From positions 40,467,680-40,531,679 of the forward strand of contig OZ038462.1 in the NCBI GenBank assembly GCA_964036295.1: a stretch of DNA of 64,000 bases. The letters are read 5' to 3'. The notes beneath the pieces were generated by a model that was not told where the DNA came from, searched no databases, and saw only the letters and a program-made list of their open reading frames with translations. Made by a program: the position numbers and the translations under genes. The DNA is from Plumapathes pennacea (lineage: Eukaryota > Cnidaria > Anthozoa > Antipatharia > Myriopathidae). This document shows, piece by piece, positions 11,270-23,130 of this stretch (within the stretch, counting starts at the first letter, position 1; the number at the start of each line of letters is the position of its first letter).

Positions 11270-11385
11270 TGACTGAAATGTCAGAAGTAAGTTGATTGGC
11301 TGAAATCCCTCTGAACCAATCAGCATTAGTGTTAGGTGTTCCACTGTTTGCAAGCGAGGTCACGCGCGGTACGCCAAGTCCAGAA

Positions 11386-12435
11386 ATGGATCGAAGAATG
11401 AAGGGAAGAAGTGAACGGGAACGGCATTTCCTCGGCAAACGAAAGATGGGATACGATTCTGGTGGTTTTAGGAGTGCCCAGGATCTGCGAAGCAGCCTCA
11501 CAGCCAAGAAGAATCAGAAAATCAATCCAACCGAAAGGGCACCGCGAATCACGAGAAAGCGAGATTTGGTCGATGCCAGGCAAAAGCTTCAACGCAAGTT
11601 AAAGACTGATCCTGTATCAAAGCCGGTTCTTAAGACCCAAGAGAGACAGAAGGACCTGAAGCTAAAGGCACAGTCGCGGAAGAGATCTCTGGAATTTTCC
11701 AGTGGAAGTTTGAAGGTGACAACTCGAGAGGAAATTCGCTCCGCTACCGTATCAGGGGGGTCGATTCAAATCGTCGCAAAAGTCGGAGGTCAGGCTAGCA
11801 TTAATAACGAAGAGAGAGATTTCTCTCCCCCTGAAAAGTCCCGTAGGGCCAGAGGACCGATGGATGGCAACCTTACAATAACGGCTAAGAACCCAAACAT
11901 GAGAGATGGATCAACTCCAGAGAACTGGGATATCCCTGATATACTTCAAGAAACAGAGGATGATCTGGCCGTGTATGAGTTAGAGGGAAGACTGAGAAGC
12001 CGGGGTAGCTATAGGCCCAAGGCTGTTTCCCAGACCCCTCAGCCCTCCCCTATGACAAAAATCACTGTCACAAACTTGCACCCACTGGTGAGCCAGCAAG
12101 ATATCGAAGAACTGTTTGGGGTTCTCGGTTCACTTAAAGATTGTAAACTGATTCGCCCAGGGACTGCAGAGGTGATATATGCCAACAAGGAAGATGCAGC
12201 AACTGCACATTTACGATATCACAACCGCAAGCTGGATGGCCAGCCAATGTTATGCAAGTTGGGGTCTGCATCATCAGTGACAGACTCAAATCAAGTTAGG
12301 AGCAGACCTCTACCCCCACTGCACCATGCTGCACCCCCTTCCATTGCAAATACTTCTACACCAAGGGCATCTTCCAACAAAGAACACTCAATTGTTCAGG
12401 CATCTAGGCCAGTGGTGTTTAAGGTCAGAATTTAA
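11386..12435 (+). CDS. POLDIP3: POLDIP3/SKAR-like mRNA-export adaptor with RRM
   Basis: A single long coding exon ending in TAA at 12435. Taking ATG 11386, it gives 349 aa. The N-terminal half is basic and contains a DARQKL repeat-like motif (VDARQKLQRKLKTD) of the kind found repeatedly in POLDIP3. An RRM lies at about residues 223-295: KITVTNLHPLVSQQDIEELF is the first strand and helix, then GTAEVIYANKEDA and NRKLDGQPM, closely matching the vertebrate RRM. The protein ends VVFKVRI, like the FKIKL tail of the human protein. POLDIP3 binds the exon-junction complex and S6 kinase 1 and links splicing to translation and export. The true N-terminus is unsettled: a Kozak-like GCCGCCATGAC at 11265-11275 opens six codons before a GTAAGT donor, so a short first exon is likely, but I could not fix its partner acceptor. 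Confidence 0.82.
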   Translation: MDRRMKGRSERERHFLGKRKMGYDSGGFRSAQDLRSSLTAKKNQKINPTERAPRITRKRDLVDARQKLQRKLKTDPVSKPVLKTQERQKDLKLKAQSRKRSLEFSSGSLKVTTREEIRSATVSGGSIQIVAKVGGQASINNEERDFSPPEKSRRARGPMDGNLTITAKNPNMRDGSTPENWDIPDILQETEDDLAVYELEGRLRSRGSYRPKAVSQTPQPSPMTKITVTNLHPLVSQQDIEELFGVLGSLKDCKLIRPGTAEVIYANKEDAATAHLRYHNRKLDGQPMLCKLGSASSVTDSNQVRSRPLPPLHHAAPPSIANTSTPRASSNKEHSIVQASRPVVFKVRI

Positions 12436-14451
12436 GACCTTGAGGATTTCCTGTCAAAAGGTTTTCAACTAAAATATGCAGCAGCTAGTGTTACAATGTC
12501 AGACTGCAGACAACATTACCAGTAACATAAAGGAGCCAGAAAATCCTCCAGTGTTTTGTAGTCCGTAGGTACACGAGGATTGATTAAAATTTACACACTC
12601 CCATTTGTACACGATTGTGCAGCTGATAAGCTTTTGGCAGTTTTCATGTTTATAGTTCCATTTTGCAAGTCAGAAAGCTCATGCCAAACTTTGGAAGCAA
12701 ATTAACTTCTTCAGAATAGTTTCATTTGGGAAGATCTTGCAACATACAGTACAAGTATCTTTTGAGTTTCATCAGAAAGTAAAATCAGCTAGTTTAAATT
12801 CAGATGCATGCACAAAGATGCTACTTTACTGCTTCATGACTCTTGTAGCCAGTGGGTTAGAATATTAGATTTTTTTAAATCCTATTCTTATGCAGGAAAG
12901 TTCCCTCCCTTATAAATCTTGTGTTCATACAGAGAGAAGCCATAAGCCTTCTGTACAGGTTCAAAGAGAGGGCTTTTCTAGTTGAGTTTGTGGAGGTCAG
13001 GTCTAAGCTAACATATTGAATTTTTTTCTGTATGTGCTGCCGTGAAAATCTTCCAACCTTAGGACTTGTTATTGCTTTCCATCTACCAGAAGGTGAAACA
13101 TTGTCACCTTTTTGTACCCAAAATATTAAAAGTGAAATGGCCATCAGCATAAATAGCAAGGTTTTCACCTGGGGAACACTGTTGGTGAGTTATTGTTATC
13201 AAAATAAACCTGTTCAGATTTGCTAGACAGTGTCATGGGAACAAAGATTGGCTTGCTCAAGCTTTTTCTTTTTTTTTTTTTCTTTATTTGAGGTCATAAT
13301 ATATGTAACTTGAACCCTTAGGGGAAACGAAAAACATTTCAAGTTATTAAGGGTGTATTGGTGTACTCAAAAGATCCAAAAAGTACTCATTGGATAGCAG
13401 GAACAATAGAATTCAATACCTCCAGGAAAGAAATGGTATTGTTATAGAAAAATACTTTATTGTTCCTGCCATCCAACATGGCCACCGTGCAAACCCTCCA
13501 TTACCGGTAATGTGGTGATTCCAAGTGGGAAATTCCTTAGCAACTAAATGAAATTATTTTACTTCTCATAAAATAGTAAATATCTACTGTAAACCTCATA
13601 CCTTCCAGATGTAATCTTCCAACAGACCTGCCTGAAAGCCCTACAAGGTGAAGCTTTTTATTTTTTTCCAAATCTAATCTATTGCTTAAATTTTTCCATG
13701 TCCACATTTTTTCACTCAGTTCCCTTGCCTTAAAACAATAATATTACTGACTGGCTTTCACTTCTCATTGTCTCTGTTCAGAGGTTAAACAAATTCATTA
13801 GATACTTGTGGATCAGGATTAGCAACTCATTTAACAGAATAGTGCTGCTTGTGGAGAACACACTATAAAGACTGCCAATTCCAAATGTGAGCCTCATATT
13901 TACCCAAAGGGATGAAGCTTCTGTACCGACATTCACAGTGTAACAAATGCTAAATTCAACTCTAGATAAAATACACCTATAAAGCTCAAAGTGGTGTTGG
14001 GGTCCGTTTGCAAATTAGACTGCATAGTTAATAATACCAGAAATTACCGTAAGTGTCCAAATGGCTTCTGCAAAGTTTGGCAGTCACAAGATGTTCATTG
14101 GCAAATTAGTGCCCTTCACAGTTGAAAATGATATTACAGCAATATCATTTCCCCTAAATTTCACAAGTGTGAATGAGGCCTTAGGCATTTTGTTGCAGTG
14201 TCTAAACAACTTCGTCCTACAAATAATACTAAATTAATAATAAAGCACATTATCTTACAAGCACTTATTACCAGGCTTCCAGTACGTAGTCATTGATCAA
14301 ACCTGTGTAGTGGTTGGCCAAAAGGTTTAGATAAAGAATTTGGTCTTTGAACAAGTCCAGCAACTAAAAAAGGCATGAATACATCTAGTTTGGACATTTT
14401 GGTTTGAGAAATGAGTAAAGCAGGATAAAAAGACTGTTAAATGACTCAAAC
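12436..14451. other. Intergenic: 3' UTR of POLDIP3-like gene and weak repeats
   Basis: No supported gene. A decayed copy of the TCGAAC/GGTTCGAG-type MITE may lie near 13300-13360 (AACTTGAACCC..AAGTTATTAAGGGT). TGGTATT..ACTTTATTGTTCCTGCCATCC at 13390-13480 is partly self-complementary with the GGATAGCAGGAACAATAG before it. The 3' UTR of TMEM33 occupies the right end. Confidence 0.5.
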
Positions 14452-17400
14452 TTATTGGTTTGGTTGGACTTCAATTGCTGGAGCTAAAGATGCAATGAAC
14501 GATGTGAACTTGAAAGTGAATGAGCGAAGGAAAGCAGGACATCTTTGATGACTTGCAAAATATTCCACTGTCTTCCGGAACTCTCCAAACAACAACCTGA
14601 GCAAAGATAAGATGCAAAACAATCAGTACAAGCTTGGATGAGGACTAGACACAGTGGAAATACATGTTTCATCCATGCAGTTATCTAGTTTTGAGTCAGC
14701 AGTCATTGAACAAAACTGTGGACTCAAATGCAGATTTTATAGTTCAGTGATCAAAAATGCTTGTAAAAAAAAAAAAAAAAACTCAAGACTTAGCCAAGAA
14801 ACTCAACACCAGGACTCTTATGAAGTTGTGCACAAGTAAAAAAGGGATTGCACACGATGTGAAATTCTACCTCGAATTAGAAGAAACTAAATAGCCATGG
14901 TGATGAGCATTGACCAAGGGAAGTGAATTGTCAAGAACGTATTTCCACTGTGTCCATGGACTAGTAATGTATAATGCTGTAAGACACTATGCCTCAACAA
15001 AGGGCAGCAGCTGAATATGACTTGTGCAAAAAAAAGAGTTGGAATTATACCTGACTGCTGGCTCTTACAGTATGTCATATCAATTTATTCTATTGTCTAA
15101 AGAAAAATGTTCTAACTACAGTAGAATCCAGACAACTCCAGCCTCCAAGGGAAACAAAAATTGGTTCAAAGTTATTAGTAGGTTTGAATTATTGAGGGTT
15201 CGAGTTAGCAGGATTCCACTGTAGCTTCACAGATTTTGCAGGAGGTGTACAGAGGTGGAAAATGTGAGCTTGGGAGAGAAGAGACATGGATGTGAAAGAC
15301 TTGGGAGAATTTGGTCATTTGGGGTTGAAAAATGCAATGAACATACCTGCAGTATGGATTGCGTCGTGATGCATATCTGAGGCTCAAGAATCGATAATAT
15401 ACAAAGGGAATAGCGATACCAGCTTGACCACTGATAGAGAAATAAAAATACTGTCAATGACCTCCCTCACCTGTGAAGCAAGAAAACACTGAAGCACAAA
15501 ATGGAGGGATAGAGGGATAAAGAGAATCATAAATGCATGAAAAGGTAATGAATCCACAGCATCATTGGACTACAAGCAAGTAGGGTGTTGCAAACTGTCA
15601 GTCTGTTAAAAAATTGGATGCAAAACTATCAAGCATCTCAATGAATTTCAAACTTCAGTAAAAATAAAATATCCTTTTAATAACTAAACTAACCTGAAAG
15701 TCATGAGTATGACGGCAGGCATCAGCATGATTTCTGTGCATGCAATAAACCTCAGCAGTCCTTGCTGATTAGTCTCCACTTTTTCAATGGCTTTGCGCGC
15801 TGATCTACAGAAAAAGTTAAAATTTTCCACTGCTTTAGGATAAAAAATTGTTTGCTGGCTGTAATATATCCACAACTTGCTGTAGATGTCAAGTTGCATA
15901 CTTTTATCAGCGGCTAAAGTATACCCCACCCCCTCCTCTCCTCCTTCACTCCTCCAATATTGCTTTGTTTGAGGCTACAATCAGTTGTCCTCTAGCAGCT
16001 TCTTGCTTAAACTCTCTATTATTCATTTCACCTGAAAATCTTATTCTTGATGTTACAGTACTTTAGCATGTAGCCCAGCTACCACACTGCAACCCATCTG
16101 TTTGTGACAGAAACTTGATAGAGGTCCAACTTACCGCACTAATGACATGTTGAGGATTCCCCCAGAGCCAAGAATCTGCGACAGTGGTATAGATATTTTG
16201 TTACAGTTTGAAAATAATAGCTTACTTTATCTTTCTGAGCATAGCAAAAGAGATAATAAATAATTTCTCAAATATTTCCAGAGCAACAGGTCATTAGTGT
16301 AGATTGTGTGGTGGTGACTGTAAAGGCATTTTGTGTGACAAATGCTAGTGTATAAGAAGCAAACAGATCCACTCAAGAGTCATCGTGGTGTTGTATACTG
16401 GAGCAGACATATCTACTAGTTGTTTTTCTTGCAGATATCTCTCTTCACATGCTCGATCTAAACCGCGCGATGAGAGACATATGTTTTCTCAGGCAAGTAA
16501 AATGTGTGTAAATGTTTATTGGATAGCTCACTGGTATTCTGAACCTTTAATACTTACATCAAGTAACTTCTTAGTAAATGTTACAGTATGCAGAAGAGCA
16601 AACATGGTCACTGGAATAAGAATCACTGAGAAAATTGTTCAGGAAGCATGATGGAGATAAAATAACTGCTATAAATTTTACTGACTCTTCCTGGTAACTA
16701 CTATTATATATAATTATTAATATACAGTATTATTATATCTCCAGGTCTCATTAGCACATAAATTCTCTTGTATCATAATGAAATTTTAAAGCAGAAATAT
16801 CATGTGTGTATCTGAGGGTGCATATTTATCACATAGCAGAGTTTCTATAGAATTTGTCAATCTTTTTGTAAGCCAAAACAAGAAGGCCTAATTTTTCCTT
16901 TGTTCCAGTACCCGTTTAGTGTTTCTACAAGGCTCTCAGTAAGCACTCTTTTATCACACAATGCTCCCTGCCTATTTTCAGTGCTGGGGATAATACCCCA
17001 GGCAGAGAACAAGCAAAAGCCAATTTATTAGGAAGCATGTACTGTTTTGATCTATATTTAGTGTGATTATTATCTGTTTTATTACTTAGACTATTAGTAA
17101 TCTGACACAATCAAGGATACTGGTGACTGGGTAAGAGTTGATGAAGATCACACTGTAAAGGAGGTAATGACAACTGTCTTCTGTAAACAACCGGCCAAAA
17201 TATTCTCTTGAGAACTGGAACCCCTGCAGAGAGTAAAATTATATTTTTTTCATTCACAACCATCCAAATCTAACATTCAGTAGAGGACCAAGTTTCCAAC
17301 TGCTGCGGATAAGGGAAACCTATCAAGGGCACAAAGAGGTAGAGCCTGGAAATGATATCTAGGAATAACTACTAACTGTGCATTATTGGAAACAAAATTA

Positions 17401-19324
17401 ATTAAATATATAGAGGATATTACATGGCGGCGCGAAGATATGAATTTTATTTTTGAGTGGTAAAAACAATATTTTACGAATGAGCGCTTCGCGAGTGAGT
17501 AAAATATTGTTTTATCATGAGAAAATAAAATCCATATCTTCAAGCCGCAGTGTAATTTTCTTTTTATTATATTAGACACAAGTGTTTTACGAAAAATTGC
17601 ACAAACAACCGGGCAAAAGCGGGAAATGATGCCAGCAATATCCTCACTAGTGAGGATATGGAAAATACACCACTCGGGACCTGGATGTAGTTTCGTATGG
17701 ATTTTATGCACGGTATATTTTCCAGTAAAACACTCGTGTCTATATAATAGAAATCAATAAGCACTCATGGATCCACAGCTTTTTGACAAATGGTATGACC
17801 TGCTTCACCATCAATAAGAGGACAGACACACAAAAAATGACATCAATTTTTTCTCACTTTCTAAATATTGGTTGAGAGTAAACTTCAAAATATTTCATTG
17901 GCTGAAAAATGACAGCTAAATTGACCTGAGCATTTGAAGCATGCAAAATAAAATTCTGCATTGAAATATACAAAACTACACAGTAGACATTTTTCTACCG
18001 CAGCAGTTTTCTCGACAGTTGCAAGACAAAGCACGTCAAGAAGTTCTGCATCAGCCCAAACTCTTTTGATTCTCTACTTCAATTGGGAGTGTCGCTTTTG
18101 TAAGAATTGAGGTAAACTATTGACATTGAATTAACATTCTTTGTCCATGTCATTGTCACCAGCACTCAATTGTATGAGTCTGTCCTCTAATGTTGATGAT
18201 TAAAATATGCCAATAACAAAGCAAGAAACTGATGCATTATTGTAAAATCACTTTTTTACTCACTGGCAGCCTCTGATGAAGCCTCAATGCTGATGTTGCT
18301 GCTGAACTGATCAGAGCCCGCTTGTAGCATGAGTAGTTGAACTGGGGGCTAGATATACCAGTGTATACATTATGAGAAGTACAGTGATTTGCTGCTTCAG
18401 AGTTTGCTTGAGCTAAATAATATATATTAATCATAATAAATTAAGCATACTTCCACCCTGGGATTTATATTGAATTTTGCAATTTGAAAATGCTGTCATT
18501 TGCTGAATATACAACAATCATACAGTAATAAGGAGGTAACTGAATACAGCTGGACATTATTTCATGGTTGATTGTATATACCAGATTGTATATACAAGCC
18601 AATTTCACATTTAGAATAAGTTAAGTATTGTTAGTGAAACAAAACTATAGAAAACTCACTTGAAGAAAGGTAGCAAGTAAAGCAAAGAGTTAATAATAGT
18701 AAAAACTCTGGTCAGCCAAAGGCCTGTGTCAATTTTGTTCTCTTGAAGGTAACCCTGGAAATACATAAAAAATAAATTAAGGTTGAGAATCTTAAGACCT
18801 TGCCAAGATCTAATAGCACTTGATCTTATGTAAGATCTTGCTAAGATCTTCAACCTGGGTATTAAGAATAGGTAGATAATAACAATTTAGTGACAACAGC
18901 AATATCTGCTTTCTGGCAAACTTGCTAGGGAATTGACATTCTTTGCCTATGAACTGAAGTGCATGGAGAAAATACTCTCAGGTCTAAATGAATACTGCAC
19001 ATTTATGTACAGGGAACCAGATGTGCTAAAGGTGTGCATGTATGCCAAGAACTTTGATTGTTGCGAGTTTTTGACACGACAATTTTTACTACACGTAATT
19101 CCATTCAAAGTAGTGCTTATTACGACCTCAAAGTTATTATAATTAGATACGCTGAGGTTAATCCCTGTCTGGGTCTCAACTCCATAACCACATGGCATTA
19201 AATCAAGTCTAACCCTGAGTGCACTCCAATTGGCTGATCCACCGGCCGTCGTGTTGGAACTTTGGCCCGCATCCGTGGCTGTGCTCGCCTCACTCGCTCC
19301 TTGTGAGTTTTCCTGGGGCGGCAT
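14452..19324 (-). CDS. TMEM33: Transmembrane protein 33 (TMEM33/Pom33 family), complete
   Basis: Nine exons with consistent phases: 19324-19214, 18754-18660, 18348-18264, 17214-17121, 16625-16558, 16175-16135, 15804-15694, 15430-15347, 14596-14452. Total 834 nt, 277 aa (human about 247). Family signatures appear in order: a low-complexity Ser/Thr/Gly N-terminus, GLWLTRVFTIINSLLYLLPF (first span), ATSALRLHQRLP, EDSCHYLLYSVIFINSYPVT, ALLHTVTFTKKLLD, NQQGLLRFIACTEIMLMPA, PFVYYRFLSLRYASRRNPYC, and an AFLRSF..FIASLAPAI C-terminus. TMEM33 is a multi-span ER and nuclear-envelope protein that binds reticulons and influences ER tubules, nuclear-pore distribution and the stress response. The gene is intact. 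Intron 3 carries a fold-back repeat and intron 8 a small MITE. Confidence 0.96.
15118..15225. repeat. Short Tc1/mariner-type MITE in a TMEM33 intron
   Basis: Ends read TACAGTAGAATCCAG and, inverted, CAGGATTCCACTGTA. Together with GGTTCGAGTT and AAGGGAAAC inside, this matches the element at 60871-61032 but is shorter and more diverged. TA at each edge fits a TA target duplication. Confidence 0.6.
17411..17753. repeat. Fold-back (MITE-like) element, copy 2
   Basis: Same layout as 481-832 (nested inverted repeats, central TATCCTCACTAGTGAGGATATGG palindrome), in the same orientation. It sits in TMEM33 intron 3, between exons 3 and 4. Confidence 0.75.
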
Positions 19325-20859
19325 CGTTAAAAGCTACAACGGACAAGCTGCAAACACAAGTATAACCGCCAGGGATTCTCTGAAATGATCCGTGAAACTC
19401 AGAATAAAGCACCTGCCCTCAATCGCTGGTGAACTCTTTTCTTCTTCATTGAATTGAAAACCGCTGACCATTTTCTCTGAGATTAAACTCGTTCCCAGGT
19501 CCCACGAAACTAAGAACTCGGAACCGCTCGCACTGCGTCTGGCGTCTGCGACGCCGCACTGCAAAAGGGCGGGAAAATAATTGAAGTGAAGTAAAGTATC
19601 CCGTTCACATGATTCCACAGAGCTGCCCCGTGGTAAGAAAAATGTTTCTTTATTGCTTTCTTTATTGCTTCAGTATTAGGTTGTTGTATATGGCGAATTT
19701 CTTAGGTCGCGTGCTTGTATTTGGGAAGTCGAGCAAACGTGTTTAGTGTGTGTGAGATTATTCATGGACCTGTACATTATAATGGCTAGCTGTTTCTCCC
19801 TTCGTTTTTCGAGATAACGTCCATTTTTGTAACATATCGACAGACCTGGTTGTATGCAAGTTTAGTGATAATTCGTGCCGCTCGAATTTGTAGTTTCTGT
19901 GAGGTCATTGCTCACAATCCCCTTTGTTTCAACCCAAAACCACAAAATACAAATAGCAAAATAAATATACTAGTGTTTCAAAACACTGTGTAACGCCGTC
20001 TCAGCAACTTACAGTAATTGCAGTTCAATTTTTGTCGTCGAGGAAAGCTAGGGAGAAATCGTGATTGGCACCCTATAAATTCAAGGCGTCAAAACGGCGG
20101 CGTTGCGAGACAAGTTGCTTAGAGATTTGCACAATGTAACAGGGCCTTTATTCTACACTTAATAATAATACTTTCACTGTCATACAATACCACTGTACTC
20201 AACAAATAGAATAGCTTCAAGCGTGCTACATTCAGAAATAAAGCCGACTTGAGTCACTTGTGACGAGAGCACGAAAGAAGGGGCAGCAAGAAAACGATAC
20301 TTGCTATTAAGTGCTTTATTTCTGAACAGAGCATGCTTGAAGCTCTTGCACTTGTTTTATAACATAGAACTTTTCCAGTTTTACAAAAAAAGCTGCCTTT
20401 AGTGTATATGACAGATTTTTAAAGTATAAACTGGTTGCACAGTCAAAAAAATTTGAATTGTGGCTGCTGTGAGATACAAATTGTAATGTTCACAGCAATC
20501 TTAGCAAACTAAAGCAAAAAGCACCGAGATAAGATAAAAGTATATTCGTACTTTGCTCCACAGCAATACCGCAAAAAAAATGTTCTCACAGATCTCTCAC
20601 GCAAACGCGTATCAAAAGATTGAATACTCTACGAGCGTCTGCCTGGAGGTACCTCCAGAACAGCTTCATTTCAAGCGTGCTCCGTTCAGAAAAAATGCAC
20701 GCAGCAAGTGACGAGAGCACGAAAGAAGTGTAGGGAGAAACGCGAGCCGACAAGGCTCTCGTCACTTGCTATTAAGTGCTTAATTTCTGAACGGAGCACG
20801 CTTAAAGCTCTTGTACTTGTTTCATAACATAGAACTTGTTCAGTTTTACAAAAAGCTGC
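19325..20859. other. TMEM33 upstream region and short tandem similarities
   Basis: No supported ORF. The first ~300 bp presumably hold the TMEM33 promoter. From about 20200 a unit containing AAGTGCTT.ATTTCTGAAC.GAGCA.GCTT.AAGCTCTT is repeated twice (near 20305 and 20775), with an inverse form near 20215 and 20670. A fragment at about 20560-20690 (CACAGATCT.., GGAGGTACCTCCAG) recurs at 23680 and 25855. Confidence 0.5.
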
Positions 20860-23130
20860 CTTTAGTTTATCGAAATGTTGGCATGAATGCTAACAGCGAT
20901 CAGAAAACAGATTCTCTCAAAATACGCCAAACTTACGCCATTACTCAATAAATAAACTTTGATTGATTGAAAAATACAAAGATGTCGGAGCTAATTGCAG
21001 TGGCATATTTTCGTAAAATCCTCAATGCCATTTCCGTTCGAGCAAAGTATAAACAAAAGAACGGCAGCGCGTTGCATGGTGGGAAGAGTCCGCTGGCTTC
21101 CTTTCATTCCTGGCACTAATGAGTATGTTTAAGCAATCACACGAACGTCCCTGCATTCTGTGTTTTCTTTTGTGTCCTTGGCTGCAGACTTTGAGACATT
21201 TTGTCAACTTGATCACTGGAAAGCTGACGGAGAACCTGTTTTTTGTTTTGTTTTGTTTTGTTTTGTTTTGTTTTGTTTTTCTTTTTTCTCCCACTTCCCC
21301 GGCTCGTCATTGATCTTTCATTGTTCTGCCGGCCTGTTGATCTTCAGAAAATAAACACCAAAAAGGTCTCATTCCCCCCAACTAAACGTGTACTTTGAAA
21401 CATTACAGCACTTATTTCCCTGGCTATCCTTGCAACTGCTTAAAAGGTTGCTTCATATTTGCGAGGGTCACTCCCCATTAATGCTGATGTTGTGTACAGA
21501 GCTTCTAGTGTGGATATGATGTACCTGTAACAGTCTGTTTTGGCCCTCTGGTCTGAAAAGTCCCCATATCCAAATTTGTCAAATGTTCAGTTTAAATGGT
21601 TCAAGCAAGAGAGATGAGTAAACTGTCATTTTTTAGCAAACTAACGAACTCGTCGCCGGGAGGGAAAGATCAACGCCTCAATTTAGCGTCTCAAGTTGAA
21701 AGCCGAATAAACTGCTGAATCGTCCGAGCAAGCCAGAGAAACGGTCTAGCTGAAATCTAGGCTCCATCGATCAACAGTAAACTTGAATAATAGATTCTTG
21801 TGGCGCACCACAGGCACAGTTTCAAACAAAAAGATGGGCATTTGACCCTTGCGGCGCGCCAGCCAAGTTTCGTTCTTTCAGAAACGATGACGTATTTGTT
21901 GCTATAGTCACGCTTGCTGTAAATCAAATATTTGAGGTAAGACGCGTTTCGCCACGAGCGAACAAATGGCAGATTTTTGTTACTCCTTTGTCTTTTCCTG
22001 TCGCTATATTATCTTATTTCGCCTTCCAACTTCAGTAAATGCGTAGGAAAGATGCTTATCTGGGATGTATATGCAGCTTTCTTACGCTCGATGAGAAATA
22101 TTTTTAGCTTTTTTGAAGAATCGATCCAATTCAACACGCGCGCGAATAGGTCATATGTCGATATTTCGTACCAAATACGAATTGGTTGCGGCCGGAGACT
22201 CGATCTTTGAAAATTTTACCAGTATTTCTTATTTCCCTCCTGTAAAATATTTCTTTTCTTTTTTATTAGCTTTGATTGACTGAATTTTATGTCATTTTAG
22301 GATCATATTTTTGTGCTGAATATATGTGAAGATCTTAGGTTTGTTGTGCAACACAACACTTCACTGTGTATTTTGTTCCAAAGAATATTAAAATGTGTGT
22401 TTCTTTTCTGACTTAAGAGACTTGCAGAACAATAATAACCCTCCTGGTTCTTCAAATAATAAAATTTCTGAGATTTTTGTTGATCACGAAGTCAGTGACA
22501 GTACATGATTCAGGTGACCATGATGATCAACCAATCCAGAGGGGTCGAGCTTAGGGGTCCAGCCAGAGGAAGAGAACGTGGAAGGTGAAGAGCAAGACAA
22601 ACATTTTACACTTGTTGACATTATCCATGTTGCTTTACATTACCAGACATGTACTTCCACTGTACCACATTTAGTTAAAGAGTAAGTTTTGGTCACAAAA
22701 TAAATACGTTTCTACACAACTTTTGCCGGTTTCCTCAGTCAACACTCTGCAATTTGAATTCCTGACTCCTTTGACTGCAATTTGTCGTCCGTAAACTCAG
22801 TTCCAACGTCTTTTTTCTTTCCGTATCATCTTCATCCCATACAGATTTTGGCTAGCATGTTTGGCGACTGAAAGCGGAGAAAAAATCCGAAGACACTGCG
22901 ACAAAGTTCATGAATAAAACTCATCTAGCTGCTCGCACTAGCTCGCATCACTGTCAAAATTTGACACTGGGGGAGCTAGTTGTGTTCTTCTTGACTTCCG
23001 TTTCCGCTATGTATCACCGCAACAAGTTTCTTACAGTGTCTGAATCAATTTTAGAGTGCAAAATAAATATGTTAAAAATAAAATATGTTTAAAAGAAGAT
23101 TTTGAATCGTAAATAAAGTTAAATCAGCCG
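20860..23130. repeat. Segmental duplication set I, copy A
   Basis: Collinear with 32270-34780, from GCCTTTAGTTTATCGAAATG to AAAGTTAAATCAGCCG. Shared landmarks include GCATGGTGGGAAGAGTCCG, TTGGCTGCAGACTTTGAGAC, GTAACAGTCTGTTTTGG and CAACCAATCCAGAGGGG. Copy A lacks the MITE inserted in copy B. The minus strand near 21470-21600 can be read as FGYGDFSDQRAKTDCYRYI.., also partly readable in copy B, so a decayed exon is possible. Neither copy keeps a full gene. Confidence 0.75.
21237..21283. repeat. (TTTTG)n microsatellite
   Basis: About nine uninterrupted TTTTG units. The corresponding position of duplicate copy B (about 32870-32910) has a TTTTC/TTCTT-type run instead, so this tract changed after the duplication. 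Confidence 0.85.
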
